Of a DNA stretch of 64,000 nucleotides, positions 47,811 through 56,823 are shown piece by piece. The position numbers were made by a program, and so were the translations under genes. Location: the NCBI RefSeq assembly GCF_021245725.1, contig NZ_JAJGSX010000003.1:124001-188000 (forward strand), given 5' to 3'. This DNA is from Pseudonocardia sp. TRM90224. Its GTDB lineage: Bacteria > Actinomycetota > Actinomycetes > Mycobacteriales > Pseudonocardiaceae. A model generated the notes under the pieces. The model searched no databases and had not been told where the DNA came from. It saw only the letters and a program-made list of their open reading frames with translations. Positions within the stretch are counted from its first letter, which is position 1; every line of letters begins with the position of its first letter.

Positions 47811-49259
47811 GTGTCTGCTCCCGCCGTTCCCCCCGACCTCGTGCGTGCCCAGGAGAATGTGGTCGTGGAGATGGTCAAGGTCCCACCGGTCGCCGATGAG
47901 ATCGCGGCGGTCTTCGCCGCGGCCGGCCACAGCTTGTTCCTGGTCGGCGGCAGCGTGCGCGACGCGCTCCTGCGGCGTGACGTGACCGACCTCGACTTCA
48001 CCACCGACGCCCGCCCCGAGGTCGTCAAGGCGCTGCTCGACGGCTGGGCCGACGCCACCTGGGACACGGGGATCGCCTTCGGCACGGTCGGGGCGCGCAA
48101 GCGCGGCGACACCATCGAGGTCACGACGTTCCGCGCCGACGCCTACGACGGCGTGAGCCGCAACCCGGTCGTCGCGTTCGGCGACACGATCGAGGGCGAC
48201 CTCGTCCGCCGCGACTTCACCGTCAACGCGATGGCCGTCGAGCTGACCGTCGAGGGGCACCGCTTCGTCGACCCGCACAACGGGCTGGCCGCGCTCGCGT
48301 CCGGCTCGTTGGACACGCCGGGCCCGCCCGAGGTGTCCTTCGGCGACGACCCGCTGCGGATGCTGCGCGCGGCGCGGTTCGTCTCGCAGCTCGGCCTCAC
48401 CCCGGCCCCACGCGTGGTCACCGCGATGACGGAGATGGCCGGCCAGCTGGCGCGGATCACCCGCGAGCGCGTGCAGGTCGAGATCAGCAAGCTGATCCTC
48501 GGGAAGCACCCGCGCCGCGCGATCGAGCTGATGGTCGACACCGGCCTCGCCCAGGAAGTAATGCCCGAGGTGCCGGCCATGCGCCTCGCGATCGACGAGC
48601 ACATGCAGCACAAGGACGTCTACACGCACTCGCTCGTCGTCATGGAGCAGGCGATCGGACGCGAGACCGACGGGCCCGACCTCGTGCTGCGCCTCGCCGC
48701 GCTCCTGCACGACATCGGCAAGCCCGACACCCGGCGCAAGGAGCCGGACGGGCGGGTGAGCTTCCACCACCACGAGGTCGTCGGGGCGAAGATGACGCGC
48801 CGGCGGTTGCGTGAGCTGCGCTATTCGAAGGCGATCGTCGACGACGTCTCGCAGCTGGTGTTCCTGCACCTGCGGTTCCACGGCTACGGCACCGGCGAGT
48901 GGACCGACTCGGCCGTGCGGCGCTACGTCGCCGATGCCGGGCCGCTGCTGGAGCGGCTGCACAAGCTCGTCCGCTCCGACAGCACCACCCGCAACCGGCG
49001 CCGGGCGGCCGCGCTGCAGCGCAGCTACGACTCGCTGGAGGAGCGCATCGCCGCGCTGCGCGAGCAGGAGGCGCTCGACGCGATCCGGCCCGACCTCGAC
49101 GGCAACGCGATCATGGAGCTGCTCGGCATCCCACCGGGACCGCTGGTCGGCAAGGCGTACAAGCACCTGCTCGCGCTGCGGATGGAGCGGGGGCCGCTCA
49201 CCCACGACGAGGCGGAGGCCGAGCTGAAGGCGTGGGCCGAGGCCAACGGGATCGGCTGA
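47811..49259 (+). CDS. pcnA: CCA-adding tRNA nucleotidyltransferase
   Basis: 482 residues. It builds or repairs the CCA end of tRNAs, which the two tRNA genes in this window lack. Nucleotidyltransferase head '[17 protein letters not shown]' and '[13 protein letters not shown]' (metal-binding Asp pair); '[13 protein letters not shown]'; '[17 protein letters not shown]'; and a C-terminal HD domain '[15 protein letters not shown]'. Start chosen at GTG 47811 because of the TAAAAT box; the frame is open back to 47715 but overlaps the promoter region. Confidence 0.93.
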   Translation: MSAPAVPPDLVRAQENVVVEMVKVPPVADEIAAVFAAAGHSLFLVGGSVRDALLRRDVTDLDFTTDARPEVVKALLDGWADATWDTGIAFGTVGARKRGDTIEVTTFRADAYDGVSRNPVVAFGDTIEGDLVRRDFTVNAMAVELTVEGHRFVDPHNGLAALASGSLDTPGPPEVSFGDDPLRMLRAARFVSQLGLTPAPRVVTAMTEMAGQLARITRERVQVEISKLILGKHPRRAIELMVDTGLAQEVMPEVPAMRLAIDEHMQHKDVYTHSLVVMEQAIGRETDGPDLVLRLAALLHDIGKPDTRRKEPDGRVSFHHHEVVGAKMTRRRLRELRYSKAIVDDVSQLVFLHLRFHGYGTGEWTDSAVRRYVADAGPLLERLHKLVRSDSTTRNRRRAAALQRSYDSLEERIAALREQEALDAIRPDLDGNAIMELLGIPPGPLVGKAYKHLLALRMERGPLTHDEAEAELKAWAEANGIG

Positions 49260-49288
49260 GACCTCCCGGACGGGTTGGGTCGGGTCGC

Positions 49289-50620
49289 TCAGGAAGGCGG
49301 GGTCGCCGCCACCACCCGCCGGCGGCGCAGCTGCTGGTTGTGCACCAGCAGGCCGACCACGTAAACAGCTGCCGCCGCGGCGAACAGCGCCGGCGAGTGG
49401 CCGTCCTTCGGGCTGAGGAAGGCGGCGGCGGAGACCGCCAGCACGTACGCGGCGTTGAACACGACGTCGTAGAGCGCGAAGACCCGCCCGAGCACCTCGT
49501 CGCCCGCGTCGGTCTGCACGGCGGCGTCGGTGCAGAGCTTCACCACCTGTCCGGCGAGCCCGAGCACGAACGCGGCCGCGAGCACCGTCGGCAGCGCCAG
49601 CAACGCCGCGAGCAGCAGCTGCGTCACCGCGGCGACGACCAGCGCGACCCGGACCGTGCGCGGCCGGCCCCACTTCCGCACCAGCCACGGCGTGACCAGC
49701 GCGGCCGTGAGCAGCCCGGCTGCCGCGACGACCACCGCCTCGCCGATGCCGGGCAGCCCGGCGCGCATCAGCCCGTCGTCGGTGAACGCGTAGCGGAAGA
49801 GCATCAGGCTCAGCAGCGTGCTGATCCCGAACGCGAGGCGGTGCGCGCCGAGCGCGAAGAACGACGCGGAGATCGTCGGGTTCGAGAACGTCGCCCGCGC
49901 GCCGTCGACGAAGCCGCGGGCCACCGCGACCATCGCCTTCGGGTGCTCGTTCGTGCGGTCGGGGCCGAGCAGGCCGCTGCGGAACCCGGCGGCGAGCAGC
50001 GCGGCGAGCAGCGAGCCGAGCACAGCGATGGCCGTCGTCACCCCGGAGCCGGTGTCGCCGCTGCCGACGACGATTCGCAGCCCGATGGCCGTCGCGGCGC
50101 CCAGCGCGGTCATGCCGGAGCCGATCGTCACGGCGAGCACGTTCGCTTCGACGATGTGCTGGCGTGGCACCACGTGCGGCAACGACGCCGAGAGCCCGGC
50201 CAGCACGAACCGCGTGACGCCGGCGACGGCGAGCGCGCTGAGGTAGAGCGGCAGCCCGACGACCCCGCTGAACACCGTCGCGGCGACGACGAGCACCAGC
50301 ACCGAGCGGAGCAGGTTCGCGAACATCAGCACCCGCTTGCGGTCCCAGCGGTCGAGCAGCGCGCCGGCGAACGGGCCGATCAGCGAGTACGGGAGCAGCA
50401 GCACGGCGAGCCCCGCCGCAACTGCGAGCGGGTCGGCCTGCCGCTCCGGGTTGAACAGGACGGCCCCGCCGAGCGCGGCCTGGAACATGCCGTCGCCCCA
50501 CTGCGTTGCGAACCGCACAGCGAGCAGGCGCCGGTACCCGCGGGTGCGCAGGAGCCTGCCGACGCCGAGCCGCTCCCCTGTCGCCCCCTTTTCGGGAGGC
50601 GTCGCTGACGGCGTCGGCAC
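49289..50620 (-). CDS. MFS transporter
   Basis: 443 residues with about 12 membrane helices. 'FATQWGDGMFQAALGGAVLF' at the start and 'FAGALLDRWDRKRVLMFANL' (loop 2-3 motif) are typical of the MFS-3/tetracycline-like exporters of actinobacteria. The substrate is unknown. It converges on pcnA (29-base gap) and is divergent from YqgE (34 bases between starts). GTG start at 50620. Confidence 0.85.
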   Translation of the reverse strand: MPTPSATPPEKGATGERLGVGRLLRTRGYRRLLAVRFATQWGDGMFQAALGGAVLFNPERQADPLAVAAGLAVLLLPYSLIGPFAGALLDRWDRKRVLMFANLLRSVLVLVVAATVFSGVVGLPLYLSALAVAGVTRFVLAGLSASLPHVVPRQHIVEANVLAVTIGSGMTALGAATAIGLRIVVGSGDTGSGVTTAIAVLGSLLAALLAAGFRSGLLGPDRTNEHPKAMVAVARGFVDGARATFSNPTISASFFALGAHRLAFGISTLLSLMLFRYAFTDDGLMRAGLPGIGEAVVVAAAGLLTAALVTPWLVRKWGRPRTVRVALVVAAVTQLLLAALLALPTVLAAAFVLGLAGQVVKLCTDAAVQTDAGDEVLGRVFALYDVVFNAAYVLAVSAAAFLSPKDGHSPALFAAAAAVYVVGLLVHNQQLRRRRVVAATPPS

Positions 50621-50654
50621 GGTGCGAAGGCTACGCGCAGGGGCGGGTGCAAAT

Positions 50655-51263
50655 ATGTGGGATGTGGTGGACGACCGCTCCGGAGCGACTTCCGGTGATG
50701 GGTCCGAGGTCGCGCCAGGAACGTTGCTGGTCGCGTCGCCCGGGCTGCTTGATCCGAACTTCCGACGTTCCGTCGTCTACATCATCGAGCACCGCGGGCG
50801 GGGCAGTCTCGGTGTCGTGCTGAACCGCCCGAGCGAGGTCGCCGTGCGGGACGTGCTGCCCACGTGGGCGCCGCTGGCGGCCCAGCCGTACTCCGTGTTC
50901 GTCGGCGGCCCCGTGGAGGGCGAGACGGCGCTGTGCCTCGCCGCCGTGCGCACCGGGCACGACCCCGCGAAGGTCGGCGGGCTCGTCACCGTGCGCGGGC
51001 CGGTTGCGCTCGTCGACCTCGACGGCGACCCCGACGCGCTGGTGAACCGGCTGCGCGGCCTGCGCGTCTTCGCCGGGTACTCGGGATGGGACGCAGGGCA
51101 GCTCGATGCCGAGATCGCCCGTGGCGACTGGATCGTCGTGCCGGCGCTGCCCGACGACGTGCTCACCGGCCGCGACACCGGGCTGTGGGGCCAGGTGCTG
51201 CGCCGGCAGGGCATGCCGCTGGCGCTCCTGGCGACCTACCCGATCGACGTCCGCCAGAACTGA
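50655..51263 (+). CDS. YqgE/AlgH family protein
   Basis: 202 residues. The family (UPF0301) is widespread but of unknown function. Blocks: 'APGTLLVASPGLLDPNFRRS', 'LGVVLNRPSEVAVRDVLP', 'VFVGGPVEGETALCL', and 'GWDAGQLDAEIARGDWIVVP'. ATG 50655 gives a full N-terminus; GTG 50664 is equally possible and lies 7 bases after AAATAT, which could make the gene leaderless. Its stop is inside the nested palindrome it shares with the convergent gene. Confidence 0.9.
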   Translation: MWDVVDDRSGATSGDGSEVAPGTLLVASPGLLDPNFRRSVVYIIEHRGRGSLGVVLNRPSEVAVRDVLPTWAPLAAQPYSVFVGGPVEGETALCLAAVRTGHDPAKVGGLVTVRGPVALVDLDGDPDALVNRLRGLRVFAGYSGWDAGQLDAEIARGDWIVVPALPDDVLTGRDTGLWGQVLRRQGMPLALLATYPIDVRQN

Positions 51264-51299
51264 CCCCAAATCTCCCCACGGTGGGGAAGTTCGGGGTCA
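51261..51299. terminator. nested palindrome spanning both convergent stop codons
   Basis: TGACCCC (51261-51267) pairs with GGGGTCA (51293-51299), and inside it TCCCCAC (51273-51279) pairs with GTGGGGA (51281-51287). The outer arms are the two stop codons. It probably ends transcription from both sides. It also contains CGGTGGGGAAGTTCG, which occurs again at 26249-26263. Confidence 0.6.
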
Positions 51300-51743
51300 G
51301 GAGCCGGCTGCGTCCTTGACCAGCTCGGGGCGGCAGCCGGCGACGAGCTCGCAGCCCGCGCAGGTGCCGGCGCACGCGGCCGGCGGGGTGGGCGGTTCGA
51401 CGGCGGCCGCGGCCCGGTCGCCGACCATTCCGCCGACCCCGGTGAGCACCAGCAGGCCGAGCACGCTGACCACCAGCACGATCCAGACGAGCGCGCCGCC
51501 CGCGCCGCCCAGCAGGACGATGCCGCCGAGCACGGCGATCGCGCCGGCCGCCCCGACGGGTGCGGCGGCGGCCCGGTTGGCGACGGCGAACGTGGCGTCG
51601 GAACGCAGCGTCTCCCGGGTGCGGACGCCGACCCAGCGGTTGCGACGCAGCACCGAGCGCACTCCGAGCACGGCGACGGTGACCAGCGCGGCACCGATGA
51701 GCACGAGCAGCGACCCGACGACCATCTGAACGGGGAGTGGCAC
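51297..51743 (-). CDS. SdpI-like membrane protein with Cys-rich tail
   Basis: 148 residues. A hydrophobic start ('[20 protein letters not shown]'), then '[20 protein letters not shown]', the block shared with SdpI-family immunity/membrane proteins, and two more helices. The C-terminal 30 residues contain four Cys ('[17 protein letters not shown]'; spacing C-x3-C-x2-C-x5-C), which could bind a metal. The function is unknown. GTG start at 51743. Divergent from leuS. Confidence 0.7.
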   Translation of the reverse strand: MPLPVQMVVGSLLVLIGAALVTVAVLGVRSVLRRNRWVGVRTRETLRSDATFAVANRAAAAPVGAAGAIAVLGGIVLLGGAGGALVWIVLVVSVLGLLVLTGVGGMVGDRAAAAVEPPTPPAACAGTCAGCELVAGCRPELVKDAAGS

Positions 51744-51785
51744 GGATCCAGCGTATGCGCCGACATCGTCGTTGACGCGGGCGGC

Positions 51786-51791
51786 TATCCT
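51786..51791 (+). promoter_or_regulatory. -10 box of leuS leader transcript
   Basis: TATCCT fits TANNNT and ends 6 bases before the GTG of the leader peptide, so the leader is probably translated from its first base. A TTGACG at 51772-51777 is only 8 bases away and cannot be its -35. Confidence 0.55.
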
Positions 51792-51797
51792 GGCTGC

Positions 51798-51836
51798 GTG
51801 GCCCGGCGACTTCTTCCCGAGGCCGCGCCGATCTGA
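51798..51836 (+). CDS. leuS leader peptide
   Basis: Twelve codons reading [12 protein letters not shown], then TGA. It contains two adjacent Leu codons, both CTT (51810-51815), which is rare here; leuS itself uses CTG and CTC. The 3' end overlaps the first arm of a 10-bp hairpin, and a terminator follows. The whole is laid out like an amino-acid attenuator: ribosomes slowed at CTT CTT when Leu-tRNA is scarce would cover the first arm. Confidence 0.7.
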   Translation: MARRLLPEAAPI

Positions 51837-51884
51837 GCTTCACCCGGCGCGGCCGACCCCTCACGCCCTGATGGCGGAGGGGTC
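51821..51884 (+). promoter_or_regulatory. leuS attenuator: hairpin plus terminator
   Basis: Hairpin 1:2 has arms GGCCGCGCCG (51821-51830) and CGGCGCGGCC (51845-51854), perfect over 10 bp. Directly after it, GACCCCTC (51855-51862) pairs with GAGGGGTC (51877-51884), extended inward by CGCC/GGCG (51864-51867/51873-51876) with one bulged A. TTCTGGTTT follows the stem. A strong 2:3 antiterminator was not found by eye; the best pairs are short (for example TGAG with CTCA). Confidence 0.6.
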
Positions 51885-51892
51885 TTCTGGTT
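51855..51892 (+). terminator. intrinsic terminator before leuS
   Basis: Twelve-pair stem (8 + 4 with one bulge) and 5-base loop (CTGAT), followed by TTCTGGTTT. It lies 36 bases before the leuS start codon, so it can only act as an attenuator. Confidence 0.6.
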
Positions 51893-51927
51893 TAACGGCC
51901 GCCTTCCGAACTTCCCAGGAGTGGGAC

Positions 51928-54795
51928 ATGAGCACGGACACGACCGCAGCAGCCCCCGAGGCGATCGACGGCGAGGCGCTGCCCTTCCGCTACGGCGCGA
52001 CGCTGGCCGCCGCCATCGAGCGCCGCTGGCAGGACCGCTGGGAGGCCGAGGGCACCTTCCACGCCCCGAACCCCACCGGCTCGCTGGCCGCCCCCGACGA
52101 GATCACGGGCGAGAAGTTCTACCTGCTGGACATGTTCCCGTACCCGTCGGGCGCCGGGCTGCACGTCGGGCACCCGCTGGGCTTCATCGGCACCGACGTC
52201 CTGGGTCGCTACCTGCGCATGAAGGGCCGCACGGTCCTGCACGCGATGGGGTTCGACGCCTTCGGGCTGCCGGCCGAGCAGTACGCCGTGCAGACGGGCA
52301 CGCACCCGCGCAAGACCACCGAGGAGAACATCCTGCGGTACAAGGCGCAGCTGCGGCAGCTGGGCCTGGGCCACGACGACCGCCGCTCGGTCGCCACCAC
52401 CGACGTCGAGTTCTACCGCTGGACCCAGTGGATCTTCCTGCAGATCTACAACTCCTGGTACGACCCCGCCCGCCAGACCGCCCGTCCCATCGCGGAACTG
52501 GAGGCGGAGTTCGCGCAGGACAAGCGACGCACGCCGGACGGCCGCGGCTGGTGCGAGCTGACCAGCGTCGAGCAGCGCGGTGTCGTCGACTCCTACCGGC
52601 TGGCCTACATCGCGGAGGCGCCGGTCAACTGGTGCCCCGGGCTGGGCACCGTGCTGGCCAACGAGGAGGTCACCGCCGACGGGCGCAGCGAGCGGGGCAA
52701 CTTCCCCGTGTTCCGCCGCAACCTGAAGCAGTGGATGATGCGGATCACCGCGTACTCCGACCGCCTGATCGACGACCTGAACCGGCTGGACTGGCCCGAT
52801 TCGGTCAAGTCGATGCAGCGCAACTGGATCGGCCGCTCCGAGGGCGCCCAGGTCCGCTTCCCGTGCGGCGAGGCGGCGATCGAGGTCTTCACCACCCGCC
52901 CCGACACCCTGTTCGGCGCCACCTACATGGTGCTGGCGCCCGAGCACCCGCTGGTCGACGTGCTGGCGCCGGCCGAGTGGCCCGCCGGCGTCGACGCGCG
53001 CTGGACGGGCGGCGCGGCCACCCCGCGGGAGGCCGTTGCCGGCTACCGGGAGGCCGCCGGTCGCAAGACCGACCTGGACCGCCAGGAGAACAAGGACAAG
53101 ACGGGCGTCTTCACCGGCGCGTACGCCACCAACCCCGTCGACGGCCGGGAGATCCCCGTGTTCGTCGCCGACTACGTGCTGATGGGCTACGGCACCGGCG
53201 CGATCATGGCCGTGCCCGGCCAGGACCAGCGCGACTGGGACTTCGCGACTGCGTTCGGGCTGCCGATCATCCGCACCGTCCAGCCGTCCGACGGCTTCGA
53301 GGGCGAGGCGTACATCGGCGAGGGGGTGGCGATCAACTCCGCCAACGCCGACGTCAGCCTGAACGGTCTGGGTGTCGCCGACGCCAAGCGTGTGATCACG
53401 GAGTGGCTGGTCGGTCGCGGCGCGGGCGAGGCCGTCGTCCAGTACAAGCTGCGCGACTGGCTGTTCTCCCGCCAGCGTTACTGGGGCGAGCCGTTCCCGA
53501 TCGTCTGGGACGAGGACGGCATGCCGGTCGCGCTGCCGGATTCGCACCTGCCCGTCGAGCTGCCCGAGATCGACGACTACTCGCCGAAGACGTACGACCC
53601 CGACGATGCCGACACCGAGCCGGAGCCGCCGCTGTCGCGCGCGTCGGAGTGGGTCGAGGTCGAGCTGGACCTGGGCAACGGGCCGCGGAAGTACCGTCGC
53701 GAGACGAACACGATGCCGCAGTGGGCGGGTTCCTGCTGGTACCCGATCCGGTACCTGGACCCGGAGAACCACGAGCGCTTCGTCGACGCCGAGGTCGAGA
53801 AGTTCTGGATGGGCAAGGACCCGGCGCGCACCGACGACACCGGTGGTGTCGACCTGTACATCGGCGGCATCGAGCACGGCGTGCTGCACCTGCTGTACTC
53901 GCGGTTCTGGCACAAGGTGCTGTTCGACCTGGGCCACCTGAGCTCCGACGAGCCGTTCCGCCGGCTGTTCAACCAGGGGTACATCCAGGCGTACGCCTAC
54001 ACCGACGCCCGTGGCGTCTACGTCCCGGCCGAGGAGGTCGTCGAGGCCGCCGAGGGTGGTTTCACGTGGAACGGCCAGCCCGTGCGGCGGGAGTACGGGA
54101 AGATGGGCAAGTCGCTGAAGAACGTGGTGACGCCCGACGAGATGTGCGAGCGCTACGGCGCCGACACGTTCCGCCTGTACGAGATGTCCACCGGGCCGCT
54201 GGACGTCTCGCGGCCATGGTCGACGCGCGACGTCGTCGGCTCGCAGCGGTTCCTGCAGCGGGTGTGGCGCAACCTGGTCGACGAGCGCACCGGCGCGTCC
54301 CGGGTCACCGATGAGGTGCCCGACGACGAGACGCAGCGCGTGCTGCACCGCACCATCGCCGGCGTGCACGGCGACTACACCGCGCTGCACTACAACACGG
54401 GCGCCGCGAAGCTGATCGAGCTGAACAACCACCTGACCAAGGCCTACGCCGGCCGGGGGGTGCCCCGCTCGGTCGCGGAACCGCTGGTGCTGATGATGGC
54501 GCCGCTGACCCCGCACATCGCGGAGGAGCTGTGGTCGGTGCTGGGCCACGACGGCTCGCTGGCGCACGGCCCGTTCCCGGTCGCCGACGAGAAGTGGCTG
54601 GTCGCCGACACCGTCGAGTACCCGATCCAGGTCAACGGCAAGGTGCGTTCGCGGGTCACCGTGGCGGCCGACGCCGACACCGATGCGGTGCAGGCGGCGG
54701 CGCTGGCCGACGAGAAGATCGTCGCGGCACTGGAGGGCAAGGAGCCGCGGAAGCTGATCGTGGTGCCCGGCCGGCTGGTGAACGTGGTGGTCTGA
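51928..54795 (+). CDS. leuS: Leucyl-tRNA synthetase
   Basis: 955 residues, class Ia. It charges tRNA-Leu with leucine. HIGH-type motif '[20 protein letters not shown]' near residue 77; KMSKS-type motif '[15 protein letters not shown]' near residue 724; the CP1 editing domain between them contains '[20 protein letters not shown]'. A C-terminal tRNA-contact domain ends '[15 protein letters not shown]'. ATG at 51928 with AGGAGTGG upstream. Its leader carries a probable leucine-sensitive attenuator. It converges on the DUF1707 gene (9-base gap). Confidence 0.98.
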   Translation: MSTDTTAAAPEAIDGEALPFRYGATLAAAIERRWQDRWEAEGTFHAPNPTGSLAAPDEITGEKFYLLDMFPYPSGAGLHVGHPLGFIGTDVLGRYLRMKGRTVLHAMGFDAFGLPAEQYAVQTGTHPRKTTEENILRYKAQLRQLGLGHDDRRSVATTDVEFYRWTQWIFLQIYNSWYDPARQTARPIAELEAEFAQDKRRTPDGRGWCELTSVEQRGVVDSYRLAYIAEAPVNWCPGLGTVLANEEVTADGRSERGNFPVFRRNLKQWMMRITAYSDRLIDDLNRLDWPDSVKSMQRNWIGRSEGAQVRFPCGEAAIEVFTTRPDTLFGATYMVLAPEHPLVDVLAPAEWPAGVDARWTGGAATPREAVAGYREAAGRKTDLDRQENKDKTGVFTGAYATNPVDGREIPVFVADYVLMGYGTGAIMAVPGQDQRDWDFATAFGLPIIRTVQPSDGFEGEAYIGEGVAINSANADVSLNGLGVADAKRVITEWLVGRGAGEAVVQYKLRDWLFSRQRYWGEPFPIVWDEDGMPVALPDSHLPVELPEIDDYSPKTYDPDDADTEPEPPLSRASEWVEVELDLGNGPRKYRRETNTMPQWAGSCWYPIRYLDPENHERFVDAEVEKFWMGKDPARTDDTGGVDLYIGGIEHGVLHLLYSRFWHKVLFDLGHLSSDEPFRRLFNQGYIQAYAYTDARGVYVPAEEVVEAAEGGFTWNGQPVRREYGKMGKSLKNVVTPDEMCERYGADTFRLYEMSTGPLDVSRPWSTRDVVGSQRFLQRVWRNLVDERTGASRVTDEVPDDETQRVLHRTIAGVHGDYTALHYNTGAAKLIELNNHLTKAYAGRGVPRSVAEPLVLMMAPLTPHIAEELWSVLGHDGSLAHGPFPVADEKWLVADTVEYPIQVNGKVRSRVTVAADADTDAVQAAALADEKIVAALEGKEPRKLIVVPGRLVNVVV

Positions 54796-54804
54796 GGGGC
54801 GGCT

Positions 54805-55236
54805 CTACTTGCTGTCCTTCTTGCAATCGCCGCCGCCGCCGATGGCGGAGGCGATGAGGATCGCCGCCCAGATCCCGAGCGGGATCGCGGGCCAGAACGG
54901 TTGGAGCTCGGCTGACACGACCGAGCTCCCGCCCCAGATGGCCAGCATGATCACCGCGCCGCCGAGCCACGAACGCCACTCGTCGAACCACTCCTTGCGT
55001 TCGGCAGTGGCCTTCTCTTCCTTCGCGGTGGGCCGCTGCTCGGGGCGCAGCGCCGGGAGATCGGCGGTGACCCGGTCCAGCTCGCCGTACGTCGCGGAGG
55101 CGTAGGTGGCGCGCAGCCGCTCGTCGTACTCGGTGAGCCCGAGCCGCCCCTCGTCGACGGCGAGCCGGAGCCGTTCCGCAACAGCGGCGCGGTCCGCCTC
55201 GGACGCCCGCATCACACCGTGCTCGACATCGCTCAT
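54805..55236 (-). CDS. DUF1707 domain membrane protein
   Basis: 143 residues. The N-terminal 'VMRASEADRAAVAERLRLAV' and 'DEGRLGLTEYDERLRATYAS' form the DUF1707 (SHOCT-like) block common in actinobacteria. Two membrane helices follow ('LGGAVIMLAIWGGSSVV' and 'PAIPLGIWAAILIASAIGG'). The function is unknown. ATG at 55236 overlaps the stop of the SDR-like gene by 4 bases, so they form a pair. Confidence 0.85.
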   Translation of the reverse strand: MSDVEHGVMRASEADRAAVAERLRLAVDEGRLGLTEYDERLRATYASATYGELDRVTADLPALRPEQRPTAKEEKATAERKEWFDEWRSWLGGAVIMLAIWGGSSVVSAELQPFWPAIPLGIWAAILIASAIGGGGDCKKDSK

Positions 55237-56033
55237 CGTTGCTCCCCCGTTCGCACGCTCCCCCGTTCCACGGTAGCGGCGTGCTGGGCGGGCAGCGTCC
55301 GACGAAAGTCGGACGTCTCGCGGTCGACCACGGCAAACGGGTCGGATGTGGTGCGGGCTGCCGGGTGCAGCACCATGTCGGACAGCACGGCGTCGTCCGG
55401 CGCGGTGACCGAGAGCAGCACGGCACCCGCGATCGACTCCGGCCGCAGCACGGCATCGGGCTCGGCCGGGGCGCCGAGATGGCCGGCGTGGATCGACGTC
55501 ACGCGCACGCGCGGCCCCTCCTCGGCACGCAGCACCTCCGCGAACCCGCTCAACGCCTGCGAGCACGCGACGAGCGAGGCCCAGCCGGGCTGCCCGCGCA
55601 GGTCGGTGCCCGGGTTGAGGATGACGACCCGCCCGCAGGCCGCGCGCAGCGCCGGGAGCAGCAGCCGGGTCAGCTCCGCGACCGCGACCACGTTCACGTC
55701 GAAGTGGCGGCGCCACACCGCCGCCTTCGTATCGGCGACCGTGCCGGGAGCGACGACGGCAGCCGAGTGCACCAGCGCGTCGAGCCGGTCGATGCCGCCC
55801 GTCGCCTCGACGACCTCCACGGTGTCGGTCAGCTCGATGGGCCACGGCCGGGAACCGGGCAGTTCAGCCGCGAGAGCCGCGAGCGCGGCGGTGTCGCGAC
55901 CGCCGAGCAGCAGGTCGTGGCTGGGCGCCAGCGCACGGGCGACCGCGGCACCGACACCGCGGGACGCACCCGTGATCAGCGCGACGGGGCGCAGGTCCTG
56001 GCCACGCCGTGCCGACGGCGAAGGCTCGGTCAT
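55233..56033 (-). CDS. SDR-family oxidoreductase lacking Tyr-Lys pair
   Basis: 266 residues. Rossmann start 'PVALITGASRGVGAAVARAL' and 'LDALVHSAAVV' (N-x-A-G position) are clear, and the helix block 'FDVNVVAVAELTRLLLPALR' matches. In the catalytic block, where the family has Y-x3-K, the sequence reads 'GWASLVACSQALSGFAEVLR': the Tyr is Leu or Val and the Lys is Gln. It may be a non-catalytic relative. Start chosen at ATG 56033 before the conserved 'RPVALITGAS'; extra upstream frame to 56150 has no family match. Confidence 0.75.
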   Translation of the reverse strand: MTEPSPSARRGQDLRPVALITGASRGVGAAVARALAPSHDLLLGGRDTAALAALAAELPGSRPWPIELTDTVEVVEATGGIDRLDALVHSAAVVAPGTVADTKAAVWRRHFDVNVVAVAELTRLLLPALRAACGRVVILNPGTDLRGQPGWASLVACSQALSGFAEVLRAEEGPRVRVTSIHAGHLGAPAEPDAVLRPESIAGAVLLSVTAPDDAVLSDMVLHPAARTTSDPFAVVDRETSDFRRTLPAQHAATVERGSVRTGEQR

Positions 56034-56214
56034 CTGCGCTCCTCGCGCTGCCGCTGCGATGCCAGTCCGCGGCCACCGCACCACGACTATATGCGGCCGT
56101 GACCACGATTCCGACCCGTTCGGGGTAACGCATGCCTCCGCCCCGGTCACACCGAGTGGTGTGGCCGGGGCGGTGAGGAGCGGAACGGTCTGACGGACCT
56201 TGTTCTGCCGGAGC

Positions 56215-56823
56215 TCAGACCCGCCGTGCCGAGTTGAACGGCATGCGGTTCATGTCCGAGATCTTCACCGGGCTGCCGCTCGTGCTGGCGTGCACGACCT
56301 TGCCGTCGCCGATGTATATGGCGACGTGGCTGACCGGCTTGTAGAAGAACACCAGGTCACCGGGGCGAAGGTTGGCCTTCGACACGGGGGTGCCGACCTG
56401 CGACTGCGCCTTGCTCGTGCGCGGGAGCGGCTTGCCGACCTGCTTGTACGCCCAGCTCACGAGACCGGAGCAGTCGAAGGAGTTGGGTCCCGTCGCGCCC
56501 CACACGTACGGTGCGCCGATCTTGCTCATGGCGTTCTTGAGCGCGGACGAGCTGGTGGCGGTCGGTGCGGCGGACGCAACGGCCGCCTTGACCGTGACCG
56601 ATACCGGTTCGACCCGGGTGATCGGCGCGGTGGGAGCGGCGGCGGGGGCAACGGGAACGGCCTGCGCGGCGGGGGTCACCGCGAGGGCTGCGGACGTTGC
56701 GGGAGTTGCGGTTGCCGTCGGCGTGGTCGCTGGGGCGACCGGCATGACGACGAAGAGCGCGGCAGCGGCGGTCGAGGTGGCGAATACGGCCGCACGGGAT
56801 GCCAATGGGGTGTGCTTGGGCAC
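56215..56823 (-). CDS. NlpC/P60-family cell-wall hydrolase
   Basis: 202 residues. A signal peptide ('ASRAAVFATSTAAAALFVVM') is followed by a Pro/Ala/Thr-rich spacer (to about residue 90) and a C40 peptidase domain: Cys in 'NSFDCSGLVSWAYKQVG', His in 'PVSHVAIYIGDG', and a polar third residue in 'VVHASTSG'. The enzyme would cut stem peptides of peptidoglycan outside the cell. There are no SH3 or LysM modules. A long gene-free region lies upstream, suggesting complex control. Confidence 0.93.
   Translation of the reverse strand: MPKHTPLASRAAVFATSTAAAALFVVMPVAPATTPTATATPATSAALAVTPAAQAVPVAPAAAPTAPITRVEPVSVTVKAAVASAAPTATSSSALKNAMSKIGAPYVWGATGPNSFDCSGLVSWAYKQVGKPLPRTSKAQSQVGTPVSKANLRPGDLVFFYKPVSHVAIYIGDGKVVHASTSGSPVKISDMNRMPFNSARRV

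Noticed and set aside
51772..51777. TTGACG as a -35 for leuS
   Set aside because: It is only 8 bases from the TATCCT box and no TANNNT lies 16-18 bases downstream of it.
51798..51927. T-box riboswitch for leuS
   Set aside because: No specifier stem, no T-box consensus word and too short. The leader-peptide layout explains the terminator better.
54058..54073. parS-like GGTTTCACGTGGAACG in leuS
   Set aside because: Only 13 of 16 positions match and it is 20 kb from the cluster. It codes for the family residues FTWNG, so the likeness is probably chance.
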